A stretch of 64,000 bases of DNA from Flavobacterium sp. Its GTDB lineage: Bacteria > Bacteroidota > Bacteroidia > Flavobacteriales > Flavobacteriaceae. Where the stretch lies: NCBI RefSeq assembly GCF_027484205.1, contig NZ_JAIXUB010000015.1:1-64000 (forward strand), written 5' to 3'. A program made the position numbers and the translations under genes. The notes under the pieces were generated by a model, which was not told the origin of the DNA, ran no database searches, and worked only from the letters and a program-made list of their open reading frames with translations. This document shows positions 44,455 through 52,393 of this stretch, one piece after another (the stretch's first letter is position 1; every line of letters starts with the position of its first letter).

Positions 44455-45170
44455 TATGGAAGAGTAATTTTAGTAAATGAATTTAATGTTATTCCAGATT
44501 GATTAAAAACAATATCACAGAATCTTGCTGTAATTTTTCCATTTTCAATTGTAATATACACATTGCCAGTATTCGCATAACTGAAACTAAGGTAATTAAG
44601 TGATACACAAACCTCGTTTGATGTCAAAAATGACGTTGGACAACTATTTGAAATTTGATAAACTCCAGGAGTTGGAATAGCATCATTAGGAAAAGTAATA
44701 GTTAAATCGGCATTTAAAGAACCTGCTCTAATCTGATATTCTCCAGTACTTGTTGATGAATAAACAGAGTTAAAATTAATACTAGTACTAGTTTGAGTAA
44801 AAGTCAAAGTGTTGTTACTTGGATCACAAGGAAAGTTTGGAGCAGTAATTTCAACTGTAGTGGAAACTTCAGTAGATTCACAAATTCCTTTTACTACTTT
44901 TACTCTATAATCACCAGACATTTCAGGCGTAACATTTTCAACTGTTGGATTTTGTAAAGTAGATTGAAAATTATTTGGTCCTGACCATAAATAACTAGCA
45001 CCTTCTGCATAAATGGGAGTGTTTAATTGTAATACTGCTCCAGTTATTAGAGGAGAATTACTAGAAATTTGTGGTTCTGGTAAATAACAATTAATTGACT
45101 CACTTGATGAGCAGCCGTATAAAAATGTTAAGTAAAGAATACACAATGAAAGGCGTAATGTGTTTTTCAT
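44454..45170 (-). CDS. Lipoprotein with PKD/Ig-like domain
   Basis: 238 residues. Lipoprotein signal with LYGCSSSES (Cys20). Residues about 30-110 resemble a PKD/Ig-like beta-sandwich used by surface adhesins (SYLWSGPNNFQSTLQNPTVENV and MSGDYRVKVV). The remaining part is another beta-rich domain with FTKITLP at the end. First gene of the three-gene row. Codon use and content are similar to neighbours, no sign of transfer. Confidence 0.78.
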   Translation of the reverse strand: MKNTLRLSLCILYLTFLYGCSSSESINCYLPEPQISSNSPLITGAVLQLNTPIYAEGASYLWSGPNNFQSTLQNPTVENVTPEMSGDYRVKVVKGICESTEVSTTVEITAPNFPCDPSNNTLTFTQTSTSINFNSVYSSTSTGEYQIRAGSLNADLTITFPNDAIPTPGVYQISNSCPTSFLTSNEVCVSLNYLSFSYANTGNVYITIENGKITARFCDIVFNQSGITLNSFTKITLP

Positions 45171-45191
45171 AATGTTTTGGTTTATAATTAA

Positions 45192-45225
45192 AAAATGCTA
45201 AAATAAATATATATTTTAGCATTTT
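45192..45225. terminator. Terminator between the two barrel/lipoprotein groups
   Basis: 14-bp perfect stem, AAAATGCTAAAATA (45192-45205) with TATTTTAGCATTTT (45212-45225), loop 6. Ends transcription of the 45254-45913 gene. Confidence 0.82.
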
Positions 45226-45253
45226 CCATTTTTTATGAATATTTTCTATTTTC

Positions 45254-45913
45254 TTACAAATTAAAAATAATCTGTCCGCTTAAAGTTCCTATATTTCCTT
45301 TGAATTTATCGTTGTTGTTTAATAAAATTAAACTGTCTTCATTGTTTAATTTATTTAAAATATTGGTGAATCCATATTCATAAAAAACAACAGCTCTAAC
45401 CACTTTACTTCCTGCAGAAAACCCAACGTAGAAATTTCCGTTAATTCTTGAAATATCAGAAATTTGTTTTGCTTGAAGCAGTGTTCCGTTAATAATGTTG
45501 TTTTTGTCTTCTTCTTTAGTCGTTAATTCAGAGTTGATTTGTAAAACCGGTCCAAAATCAAATGATACATGATCTTCAACAACATTATAACTCAACAACA
45601 AACGAACTTGTGCACCTGAAACACTAAATTGAGTATCTTTTTTAGCAAATGTTGGTGTTGTAGTTTCTAATGAAAAATTATTAATAAAAAACTGCATTCC
45701 ATAAATCATACTCCAATTATTGTAATAATTTCCTCTTACAGAAAGTCCGCCTGCAAAACCAATTTCAGGTTTTGAATCGAAATTTGATGTAAATAGAGTT
45801 GATTGAGAAACTCCGGCCGACAACCCTATTCTGTTTCCATCACGATTTCTATATTGTGCAAAAATTGTTGTGGTTGAAACCAATAGCAGTAAGGTGAAAA
45901 ATAATTTCTTCAT
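45254..45913 (-). CDS. Outer-membrane beta-barrel protein
   Basis: 219 residues. Signal peptide MKKLFFTLLLLVSTTTIFAQ, then alternating-hydrophobicity strands (GLSAGVSQSTLF, GFAGGLSVRGNYYNNWSMIYG, VRLLLSYNVVEDHVSFDFG) and a final IIFNL. Same structural class as the 43170 gene but not clearly its close copy. Function unknown. Start set at 45913; 20 upstream codons in frame contain no signal. Confidence 0.8.
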   Translation of the reverse strand: MKKLFFTLLLLVSTTTIFAQYRNRDGNRIGLSAGVSQSTLFTSNFDSKPEIGFAGGLSVRGNYYNNWSMIYGMQFFINNFSLETTTPTFAKKDTQFSVSGAQVRLLLSYNVVEDHVSFDFGPVLQINSELTTKEEDKNNIINGTLLQAKQISDISRINGNFYVGFSAGSKVVRAVVFYEYGFTNILNKLNNEDSLILLNNNDKFKGNIGTLSGQIIFNL

Positions 45914-45988
45914 TATAAAAATATTAATTTGTAACAAACATACATTATTCTCGTATAATAACTGTATTAACAAACTAAATATTATACA

Positions 45989-46975
45989 ATGGATGTCTTT
46001 TTAATTGTTTTGGCAGTCTTCGGATTGATTATTTTATTCTCCTCTTTCTTTACTGTAAAGCAACAAACTGCGGTAGTTATTGAACGTTTTGGAAAATTTA
46101 CAAGTATTAGAAACTCAGGTTTACAACTTAAAATTCCAATTATTGATAGAGTTGCTGGAAGAGTAAACTTAAGAATTCAACAACTTGATGTATTGATTGA
46201 AACTAAAACTAAAGATAACGTGTTTATCAAAATGAAAGTTTCTGTTCAATTTAAAGTAATTCAAGATAAAGTTTATGAAGCTTTTTATAAACTTGAATAT
46301 CCTCACGATCAGATTACGGCTTATGTTTTTGACGTAGTTCGTGCCGAAGTTCCTAAATTAATTTTGGACGATGTTTTCGTAAGAAAAGACGATATTGCCA
46401 TTGCAGTAAAACGAGAATTGAACGAAGCTATGACTACTTATGGATATGATATTATCAATACTTTAGTAACAGATATTGATCCAGATATTCAAGTTAAAAA
46501 CGCGATGAACAGAATCAACGCTGCTGATAGAGAAAAAACGGCTGCTGAATTTGAATCTGAAGCACAAAGAATTAGAATTGTGGCTAAAGCAAAAGCTGAA
46601 GCAGAAAGTAAAAAACTTCAAGGTCAAGGTATTGCCGACCAAAGAAGAGAAATTGCTCGTGGACTAGTAGAAAGTGTTGAAGTACTTAATTCTGTTGGAA
46701 TTAATTCGCAAGAAGCTTCTGCTTTGATTGTAGTTACACAACATTATGATACTTTACAAGCTATTGGTGCTGATACAAACTCTAATTTGATTTTGTTACC
46801 AAACTCACCACAAGCCGGAAGTGATATGTTGAACAATATGGTAGCAAGTTTTACAGCAAGTAACCAAATTGGTGAAACGATGAAAAATCAACCAAAAAGA
46901 GTAAAATCTAAAAATGATACTACTTCTACAGATTATAATCCTTCAGATACTTCTAATCCGACTGATGAAGTTTAA
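45989..46975 (+). CDS. SPFH/Band 7 (stomatin/HflKC-like) membrane protein
   Basis: 328 residues. One N-terminal membrane helix (VFLIVLAVFGLIILFSSFF), then the SPFH domain (QQTAVVIERFGKFTSIRNSG, LQLKIPIIDRVAGRVNLR, DAYVFDVVRAEVPKLILDD-type segments), a coiled coil rich in Ala/Lys/Glu (residues 190-230, KAEAESKKLQGQGIADQRREI) and a flexible tail. Such proteins form large oligomeric membrane rings and help control membrane proteases or fluidity. The closest group is the QmcA/stomatin-like type. Confidence 0.93.
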   Translation: MDVFLIVLAVFGLIILFSSFFTVKQQTAVVIERFGKFTSIRNSGLQLKIPIIDRVAGRVNLRIQQLDVLIETKTKDNVFIKMKVSVQFKVIQDKVYEAFYKLEYPHDQITAYVFDVVRAEVPKLILDDVFVRKDDIAIAVKRELNEAMTTYGYDIINTLVTDIDPDIQVKNAMNRINAADREKTAAEFESEAQRIRIVAKAKAEAESKKLQGQGIADQRREIARGLVESVEVLNSVGINSQEASALIVVTQHYDTLQAIGADTNSNLILLPNSPQAGSDMLNNMVASFTASNQIGETMKNQPKRVKSKNDTTSTDYNPSDTSNPTDEV

Positions 46976-47013
46976 TGAGTAATATCTTTCAAAGTTTAAG
47001 AAATTTTTTAAAA

Positions 47014-47039
47014 AAAAAGAGGCTTAATCGCCTCTTTTT
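47014..47039. terminator. Terminator at the end of the holin-like gene trio
   Basis: AAAAAGAGGC (47014-47023) pairs with GCCTCTTTTT (47030-47039). The loop holds the stop codon of the 47024 gene, so the hairpin overlaps the last codons. It also can end the SPFH transcript. Confidence 0.85.
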
Positions 47040-47278
47040 CTGTTTATAAACCAATTAATAACATACGGAATTGCTATTTTTAAAAGTGTTCCATAAGTTC
47101 CTGAAAATACTTTTTGATATAAATTTCCAATAAAAGAAACTGATTTTGAAGGAAGAATACTTTCTTTCGTTTTATCAATACTTAAAAGCATTTTTTGATA
47201 ATAAAGTTCTTTTTCTAATTTCAGAATTTCTAAATCCTGCTCAATTTCGGCATAGGACGAATATTTCTTATTTTCCAT
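47024..47278 (-). CDS. Small membrane-associated protein in YtxH/holin-like row
   Basis: 84 residues. N-terminal Lys/Glu helix (MENKKYSSYAEIEQDLEILK), a hydrophobic C-terminal part (GTLLKIAIPYVINWFINRK). No named family. 3 bp after the preceding gene; its last codons lie in the terminator stem. Likely works with the other two genes of the row in the envelope. Confidence 0.8.
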   Translation of the reverse strand: MENKKYSSYAEIEQDLEILKLEKELYYQKMLLSIDKTKESILPSKSVSFIGNLYQKVFSGTYGTLLKIAIPYVINWFINRKRGD

Positions 47279-47281
47279 AAT

Positions 47282-47632
47282 TTAGTCGTTAAAAAATATT
47301 TCTGAAAATTTCTCTAAAATAGGACCTTCCACAATTTTATCTTTTACTAAAAATAATAACAAAGCTAAAAATAAATAGATTCCAGCAACAGCAAGAAATC
47401 CTAAAGGATAACTATCAAATAATTGTCCTAACGCCATTGCTCCTGCTATTGAAACAAATAATAAAACAATCATCAAACACAATGCAATCAATAAAAACTT
47501 GACTAGCAAAGTAGTCGATTTCATAGCAACCTTGAAACCCCAAAGTTTGTAGTAAGCTAAACTGCTTTCTACATAAGCTTTAGCATTTTCCTGAATCGCT
47601 TCGGTATTTTCTTTTAATTCTTCAAAAGCCAT
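47282..47632 (-). CDS. Phage-holin-superfamily-like membrane protein (DUF1469 type)
   Basis: 116 residues with two membrane helices (LLVKFLLIALCLMIVLLFVSI and FLAVAGIYLFLALLLFLV) and a short Lys-rich cytoplasmic end. It fits the putative actinobacterial holin-X / DUF1469-like family of small envelope proteins found beside YtxH proteins; despite the name, they are chromosomal stress proteins, not phage lysis proteins. It overlaps the YtxH gene by 1 bp. Confidence 0.85.
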   Translation of the reverse strand: MAFEELKENTEAIQENAKAYVESSLAYYKLWGFKVAMKSTTLLVKFLLIALCLMIVLLFVSIAGAMALGQLFDSYPLGFLAVAGIYLFLALLLFLVKDKIVEGPILEKFSEIFFND

Positions 47633-47961
47633 TATTTCTGAAGTTTTGCGTTTTGTTTTTTTAACTCCGCTAATTTTTCTTCAAGAAAAGTAATTGCTTC
47701 CTCAGCTTTGTAACTTGAGCTAGAAAGTAAATCATCGATGGTTTCTTTCAACTCGTCTTTAGTCTTAGAAAATTTCTCTTTGGTTTCTTCTTCAAGAGCA
47801 TCCCATTTTGTTTTGGCTTCTCCTTTTAAATCATCAAAACCATCTTTTAGTTTTTCCCTAGTTTTTGAACCTTTGTCAGGAGCAAATAAAATTCCTAATC
47901 CAACTCCAATTGCAGCACCAGCTAAAATTGCTAAAATGCTATTTCCATTTTTACTTGACAT
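47632..47961 (-). CDS. YtxH domain protein
   Basis: 109 residues. N-terminal glycine-rich membrane segment (ILAILAGAAIGVGLGILFAP) followed by DKGSKTREKLKDG, the YtxH signature, then an amphipathic Lys/Glu helix. Family members in Firmicutes and Bacteroidota are linked to general stress response; role not known in detail. First gene of the three-gene row. Confidence 0.9.
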   Translation of the reverse strand: MSSKNGNSILAILAGAAIGVGLGILFAPDKGSKTREKLKDGFDDLKGEAKTKWDALEEETKEKFSKTKDELKETIDDLLSSSSYKAEEAITFLEEKLAELKKQNAKLQK

Positions 47962-48189
47962 AACTTTAATTTTAATTATTCTAAAATTACGAAATTTTAT
48001 CGAGAAACTCTGTTAAATCATAGTTAAAGGAAGAAAACTTATTTTAAAGCGTAATAATAGAAGTTATTTTTTTAAATGATAATTATATTGTCGGAATTAA
48101 AAAAATCGCTTAAAAACAAAATATGAAAGCTGTTTTTAATAGTGAATTTCTATTAAAAATAAATAATTATAGAAACTATATATAATAGA

Positions 48190-48216
48190 AAAACCCAACA
48201 AAAAATGTTGGGTTTT
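48190..48216. terminator. Terminator after glnS
   Basis: AAAACCCAACA (48190-48200) with TGTTGGGTTTT (48206-48216), loop AAAAA. The rest of the gap 47962-48238 is AT-rich; nothing else is supported. Confidence 0.88.
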
Positions 48217-48238
48217 ATAAGAAAAAACTATTTATTAA

Positions 48239-49924
48239 TTATTCTTTACTTTCGACTTTTGCCCAAGTATCTCTTAAGCCAACCGTTTTATTAAAAACTA
48301 ATTTTTCGGAAGAAGAATCTTTATCAACACAATAATATCCTAATCGTTGAAATTGAAATCTATCACCATCTTTTGCAGAAGCTAAACTTGGTTCAAGATA
48401 TCCTGTAATTACTTCTAACGAATTTGGATTGATATATTCTTTAAAATCTACTTCTTTATCGCCATCTGGATTTTCATGTGTAAAAAGCCTATCATACAAA
48501 CGAACTTCTGCTTCAATTGCGTGATTAATTGAAACCCAATGAATCGTTCCTTTTACTTTTCTTTGACTTGCCTCTGTCCCACTTCCGCTTCGTGAATCTT
48601 CATCATAAGTACAATGAATTTCAGTAATATTTCCTTCAGAATCTTTTACAACTGATTCTCCTTTAATGATATAAGCATTTTTAAGACGAACTTCTGTACC
48701 TAAAGTCAAACGGAAAAATTTCTTGTTAGCTTCCTCTTGAAAATCTTCTCTTTCGATGTATAATTCTCTAGAAAATGGTACTTGTCTAAAACCTAAACTT
48801 GCATCTTCTTGACTGTTCTCAGCTTCTAAACTTTCTTCATTTCCTTCTGGATAATTTGTAATTACCAATTTCACAGGATTCAAAACCGCCATAACTCGTG
48901 GTGCCGTTTTATTCAAATCTTCACGAACACAGAATTCTAAAAGTGAAACATCAATTAAATTAGTTCGCTTTGCAATTCCTATTGTATTAGCAAAATTTCT
49001 TATTGATGCAGGTGTATAACCACGTCTTCTCATTCCGGAAATAGTACTCATTCTTGGATCATCCCAAGCGGTAACATGCTCTTCTTTAACTAATTGCAAT
49101 AATTTTCTTTTAGAAACTACAGTATGTGAAAGATTTCTACGAGCAAACTCTCTTTGTTTTGGACGAACCTTAGTGCTATCATAAATTTGATCTAAAAACC
49201 AATCGTATAATTCTCTATGAGGCAAAAATTCAAGTGTACAAAACGAATGCGAAATTTGTTCTAAATAGTCACTTTCACCATGAGCCCAATCGTACATTGG
49301 ATAAATACACCAATCATTTCCTGTTCTATGATGGTGTTTTTTTAGAATTCGATACATAATTGGATCACGCATCAACATATTGTTAGAAGCCATGTCAATT
49401 TTAGCTCTTAAAATATGAGAACCTTCTTCAAATTCTCCATTTTTCATTCGAGTAAAAAGATCTAAATTCTCTTCAACAGAACGATTTCTATAAGGAGAAT
49501 CTGTTCCTGGAGTTGTTGGAGTTCCTTTTTGTTTGGCCATTTCTTCCGAAGTTTGGCTATCTACATAGGCTTTTCCATCTTTTATAAATTGAACTGCCCA
49601 ATCGTATAAATCTTGAAAATAATCAGAAGCATAACATTCATTAGCCCATTTAAATCCAAGCCATTCCACATCTTTTTTAATTGCGTCAACAAATTCCTGT
49701 TCTTCTTTAGCAGGGTTGGTATCATCAAAACGTAAATTTACAGGTGCTTGATAATCAATTCCTAAACCAAAATTTAAACAAATAGCACTAGCATGGCCAA
49801 CGTGTAAATAACCATTTGGCTCAGGTGGAAAACGAAAACGAAGTTTATCTTTTGATAATCCGTTTTTTAAATCTTCTTCTATGATTTGTTCAATAAAATT
49901 CAGAGACTTTTCTTCTGTTGACAT
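48239..49924 (-). CDS. glnS: Glutamine--tRNA ligase
   Basis: Charges tRNA-Gln directly with glutamine. 561 residues. Class I HIGH-like motif NGYLHVGHASAI, and the KMSKS motif in VVSKRKLLQLVKEE. Typical GlnRS features: TRFPPEPNGYLH-type start (FRFPPEPN), EFARRNLSHTVVSKRK, GMRRRGYTPASIRNFA, and the anticodon-binding C-terminal beta-barrel (from about 350). Bacteroidota obtained glnS and use it beside gltX. Promoter -7 TATCTTTG at 49944-49951. Confidence 0.96.
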   Translation of the reverse strand: MSTEEKSLNFIEQIIEEDLKNGLSKDKLRFRFPPEPNGYLHVGHASAICLNFGLGIDYQAPVNLRFDDTNPAKEEQEFVDAIKKDVEWLGFKWANECYASDYFQDLYDWAVQFIKDGKAYVDSQTSEEMAKQKGTPTTPGTDSPYRNRSVEENLDLFTRMKNGEFEEGSHILRAKIDMASNNMLMRDPIMYRILKKHHHRTGNDWCIYPMYDWAHGESDYLEQISHSFCTLEFLPHRELYDWFLDQIYDSTKVRPKQREFARRNLSHTVVSKRKLLQLVKEEHVTAWDDPRMSTISGMRRRGYTPASIRNFANTIGIAKRTNLIDVSLLEFCVREDLNKTAPRVMAVLNPVKLVITNYPEGNEESLEAENSQEDASLGFRQVPFSRELYIEREDFQEEANKKFFRLTLGTEVRLKNAYIIKGESVVKDSEGNITEIHCTYDEDSRSGSGTEASQRKVKGTIHWVSINHAIEAEVRLYDRLFTHENPDGDKEVDFKEYINPNSLEVITGYLEPSLASAKDGDRFQFQRLGYYCVDKDSSSEKLVFNKTVGLRDTWAKVESKE

Positions 49925-49943
49925 AATTATTTTGTAATTTTAG

Positions 49944-49951
49944 CAAAGATA
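49944..49951 (-). promoter_or_regulatory. Promoter -7 element for glnS
   Basis: Minus-strand TATCTTTG fits TAnnTTTG. The -33 position falls in the word-built repeat 49957-50035 and shows no clear TTTG. Confidence 0.55.
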
Positions 49952-49956
49952 AAAAA

Positions 49957-50035
49957 GTTTACAGTTTTCGGTTTACAGTTTACAATTTTCTTTTAGAAAC
50001 TTGTTACTGAGACTGAAAACTGAGACTGAAAACTA
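49957..50035. repeat. Word-built inverted repeat between glnS and folB
   Basis: Left arm 49957-49990 has GTTTACAGTTTTCG-type words; right arm 50001-50035 has inverted words (ACTGAGACTGAAAACTGAG). It lies between two divergent genes, so it is not a terminator. Confidence 0.75.
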
Positions 50036-50040
50036 AAAAA

Positions 50041-50400
50041 ATGGGAACTATTAAATTACAAAATATTAGAACTTTTTCCTTTCACGGATGTCTTGAAGAA
50101 GAAGGAAAAATTGGTTCAGATTATAGAGTTGACCTCGAAATTAAGACTGATTTACGAAAATCTGCACTTACAGATGAGTTGAAAGATACGGTTGATTATG
50201 TACTTTTAAATCAAATTGTGGTAGAAGAAATGGATATTAGAGCGAAACTTTTAGAACATGTAGCGCATAGAATCATTACGAGAATCTTTAAAGAAATTCC
50301 ATCAGTTTCAAGAATTTTATTGGCAGTTTCTAAACTAAATCCGCCTATTGGTGGTGATGTTGAGGCTGTTACTATAGAAATGGAAGAATATAGAAATTAG
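50041..50400 (+). CDS. folB: Dihydroneopterin aldolase
   Basis: Folate pathway enzyme that cleaves 7,8-dihydroneopterin to 6-hydroxymethyl-dihydropterin and glycolaldehyde. 119 residues, full length. Seen: IRTFSFHGCLEEEGKIGSDY, VDLEIKTDLRKSALTDELKDTVDY (the substrate Tyr/Glu region), and KLNPPIGGDVEAVTIEM with the catalytic Lys in KLNPP. Cytoplasmic. It starts 5 bp after the repeat and is followed by another word-built repeat. Confidence 0.95.
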   Translation: MGTIKLQNIRTFSFHGCLEEEGKIGSDYRVDLEIKTDLRKSALTDELKDTVDYVLLNQIVVEEMDIRAKLLEHVAHRIITRIFKEIPSVSRILLAVSKLNPPIGGDVEAVTIEMEEYRN

Positions 50401-50406
50401 TTTTTT

Positions 50407-50473
50407 GGTTTCAAGTTTCGGGTTTCGAGTTATTTTAGAAACTTTTTAAACTTTAAACTTTTAAACTTTAAAC
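50407..50473. repeat. Word-built inverted repeat after folB
   Basis: Left arm 50407-50431 (GTTTCAAGTTTCGGGTTTCGAG) and right arm 50441-50473 (AAACTTTAAAC words repeated three times). Partly inverted. The right end provides the T-rich sequence just before the tRNA promoter. Confidence 0.68.
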
Positions 50474-50480
50474 TTTTTTA

Positions 50481-50488
50481 TATATTTG
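50481..50488 (+). promoter_or_regulatory. Promoter -7 element for tRNA-Cys
   Basis: TATATTTG fits TAnnTTTG, 17 bases before the tRNA 5' end. Confidence 0.6.
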
Positions 50489-50505
50489 CAATCCAATAAA
50501 TAATT

Positions 50506-50576
50506 GGCGTCGTGGCCGAGCGGCTAGGCTGGGCTCTGCAAAAGCTCCTACTCCGGTTCGAATCCGGACGATGCCT
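50506..50576 (+). tRNA. tRNA-Cys (anticodon GCA)
   Basis: Acceptor stem GGCGTCG/CGATGCC, D stem GCC/GGC, anticodon stem GGGCT/AGCTC (one G-U pair) with loop CTGCAAA giving anticodon GCA, and T stem TCCGG/CCGGA with loop TTCGAAT. U73 is the expected discriminator for Cys. The CCA end is not encoded. It has a promoter element upstream and a terminator 4 bases after the discriminator. Confidence 0.96.
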
Positions 50577-50580
50577 CAAG

Positions 50581-50610
50581 AAGAGATACAGAAATGTGTC
50601 TCTTTTTTTT
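50581..50610 (+). terminator. Terminator of tRNA-Cys
   Basis: AAGAGATACA (50581-50590) with TGTGTCTCTT (50595-50604), loop GAAA, then a run of T to 50610. Confidence 0.9.
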
Positions 50611-50822
50611 ATATTAAATTTTTAGAAAAAATTAATTAAAGTTGTGTTCGAATCCGGACGATGACTTCATAAAACAAATATAATCGAGAGGATTTTTTTA
50701 TTGTAAATTTTTAGAAAAAATTAATTAAAGTTGTGTTCGAATCCGGACGATAGTTTAATAAAACACATTCAATCGAGAGAATTTTTTTATTGTAAATTTT
50801 TAGAAAAATTGATTAAAGAATA

Positions 50823-50877
50823 GCAAAAGCTCCAACTCCAGTTCTCCCGAAACTTCGGGACAGACAATGCCTCAAGA
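50823..50877 (+). pseudogene. tRNA-Cys remnant interrupted by a palindrome
   Basis: Aligns to the tRNA-Cys from the anticodon loop (GCAAAAGCTCC) to the acceptor 3' end (ATGCCTCAAGA), with point changes. The T loop is replaced by a palindrome TCCCGAAACTTCGGGA (50845-50860). The 5' half is missing, so it cannot make tRNA. Confidence 0.85.
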
Positions 50878-50905
50878 AGAGATACATTTCTGTATCTCTT
50901 TTTTT
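50877..50905 (+). terminator. Second copy of the tRNA-Cys terminator
   Basis: AAGAGATACA (50877-50886) with TGTATCTCTT (50891-50900), loop TTTC, T-run. A perfected copy of the terminator at 50581. From 50937 to 51050 the sequence is AT-rich with no supported feature. Confidence 0.85.
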
Positions 50906-51050
50906 GTTTTGAATTTTTAGAAAAAAATGATTAAAGTTGAATTATAAACTGGATTTTCAAAAAAAATTTGTCATTCAGAGGAACAAAGAATAACGTAAAA
51001 TAATATAAGAAGTTATTGGTATTAATTCTTGTTAATAGAAATAGCAAAAA

Positions 51051-51701
51051 CTAATAAATTTTAATTATAATTGGATTTATTTTACAAATTAATGCATTTA
51101 TGTTTACTATAAATCTTATGTCGCTTATAACTATTTCGTCACCAATTTTTATTTTACTGACAATTTTTTTATAATATTCTTCTTTAATTTTATTTCCCTC
51201 TATATGAATTGAACTAGAACCAGGTATTCTTAGTTCAAAACTTTTAATTGTACATTGCAAACCAATGTGTTTATCAGGAAAACTTCCTTTTATAACAGCA
51301 TTTAAGAGACTATGTTTTTGCATTCTAACTTGAAATCCATTTAGGTTATTAATGTTCATTTGAAGATTTGGAACATTTTTAATTTTGAAAAGTTGATTTT
51401 CAGAAAACTTTTTTCCGTTTTTTAAAACTCCTGAAATGTTAATAATAACTTCTGTTCCTGAAGATGGACTAATATTATAAATGTTCTTTTCTTTTTTGGA
51501 AACACCAATTCCAACTACTTCAAAACATTTTGAATTAGGAACATCAATAAAAATTTCATTTAAAAATCCTCTGTAAACTATTTTAGCTGTTTTTGGAATA
51601 ACAAAGTCCTTATCTGTATGTCTAACAATCGAAATCGTATCATTTTGACCGTAAAATGAAATTGTAAAAAGAAGAAAAATTACATTAATTAAACTTTTCA
51701 T
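51051..51701 (-). CDS. GldM C-terminal-domain-like secreted protein
   Basis: 216 residues. Signal peptide MKSLINVIFLLFTISFYGQ. The mature part resembles the last domains of GldM, the type IX secretion / gliding motor subunit: KIVYRGFLNEIFIDVPNSK (the VYRGxxNxIxIxVP pattern), LFKIKNVPNLQMNIN (the FKIKxIPxP pattern), QKHSLLNAVIKGSFPDKH, FELRIPGSSSIHIEGNK and KIKIGDEIVISDI. It has no N-terminal membrane anchor or helical domain like real GldM. A Met two codons upstream (51707) is also possible. Overlaps the LysE gene end by 17-23 bp. Confidence 0.75.
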   Translation of the reverse strand: MKSLINVIFLLFTISFYGQNDTISIVRHTDKDFVIPKTAKIVYRGFLNEIFIDVPNSKCFEVVGIGVSKKEKNIYNISPSSGTEVIINISGVLKNGKKFSENQLFKIKNVPNLQMNINNLNGFQVRMQKHSLLNAVIKGSFPDKHIGLQCTIKSFELRIPGSSSIHIEGNKIKEEYYKKIVSKIKIGDEIVISDIRFIVNINALICKINPIIIKIY

Positions 51702-52392
51702 TCGCAACAGGTTCTTTGATTCCGAACTTCTCTTTTATCATTTCTTTTTCTTTTGGAAAGAAACCTTGTGCCATTAAAAAACCTCCAAAAATCATTAGAA
51801 TAATACTGATTACTCTTTTTATTTTGTAGATGTTATGTGGTGTCATTCTTGATTTTAGTTGTTTGGCAACCATTATTTTAATGATATCAACCGCAAAATA
51901 AGTAAGTATAATACAAGCTATAAAAAGTACAATTCTGTTGGTTTCCATGTTTAGTTTTGGACCAAAAACAATGATAATTCCCATCCAAAAAGCAAGTACT
52001 CCAATATTGATAAAATTTAATAGAAATCCTTTGAAAAATAAACCTAAGTAGTTGTTTTTTTGGATATTATCATCCTCAAGTTCATCTTCAAGTTGTTTTT
52101 TGTAATTCTTTTTTTCTTTTACATAAGAAATGATTCCGTAGGCCAACATAATAGCGCCACCAAAGATGAATAATCCTGGATCGTCTTTAAGTTTTTGAAG
52201 TATTTGATTAGTAGAAAAATAAGCAATAAGAATGAATATAAAATCAGCAAAAACTACACCTAAATCAAAAACCATTGCTGCTCTAAATCCTTTTGTAATA
52301 CTGGTTTCAAGAAGGACAAAAAAAACTGGACCAACAGTAAATGCAAGTAAAATTCCCCAAGGTAAGGCAGATAGAATATCGTTAAAAAGCAA
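51685..52392 (-). CDS. LysE family amino-acid exporter
   Basis: 235 residues, six membrane helices. Seen: GILLAFTVGPVFFVLLETSITKG, the LysE family opening, then FDLGVVFADFIFILIAYF, IFGGAIMLAYGIISYV, NFINIGVLAFWMGIIIVFG, IVLFIACIILTYFAVDII and VISIILMIFGGFLMAQG. LysE proteins export basic amino acids or related compounds. The start is TTG at 52392; no ATG near fits. The gene overlaps the GldM-like gene, so the two are probably one transcript. Confidence 0.85.
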   Translation of the reverse strand: MLFNDILSALPWGILLAFTVGPVFFVLLETSITKGFRAAMVFDLGVVFADFIFILIAYFSTNQILQKLKDDPGLFIFGGAIMLAYGIISYVKEKKNYKKQLEDELEDDNIQKNNYLGLFFKGFLLNFINIGVLAFWMGIIIVFGPKLNMETNRIVLFIACIILTYFAVDIIKIMVAKQLKSRMTPHNIYKIKRVISIILMIFGGFLMAQGFFPKEKEMIKEKFGIKEPVANEKFN

Positions 52393-52393
52393 G

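Larger units (their letters stand above)
50556..50936 (+). repeat. 89-bp tandem array carrying the tRNA-Cys 3' end
   Basis: The motif GTTCGAATCCGGACGAT occurs at 50556 (in the tRNA), 50646 and 50735, spaced 90 and 89 bases. The linking segment TTTTTAGAAAAAATTAATTA plus AAG recurs at 50619, 50708, 50797 and (altered) 50914, spaced 89, 89 and 117. A terminator-like stem follows the first and fourth units; the middle ones have a T-run after ATCGAGAG. No protein coding. Confidence 0.93.

Noticed and set aside
47282..47632. Phage holin as evidence of prophage
   Set aside because: The family is a chromosomal small envelope protein beside YtxH; no phage genes nearby.
50640..50760. Extra tRNA-Cys genes in the array
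   Set aside because: Only the T-arm/acceptor end is present; no 5' acceptor, D-arm or anticodon arm.
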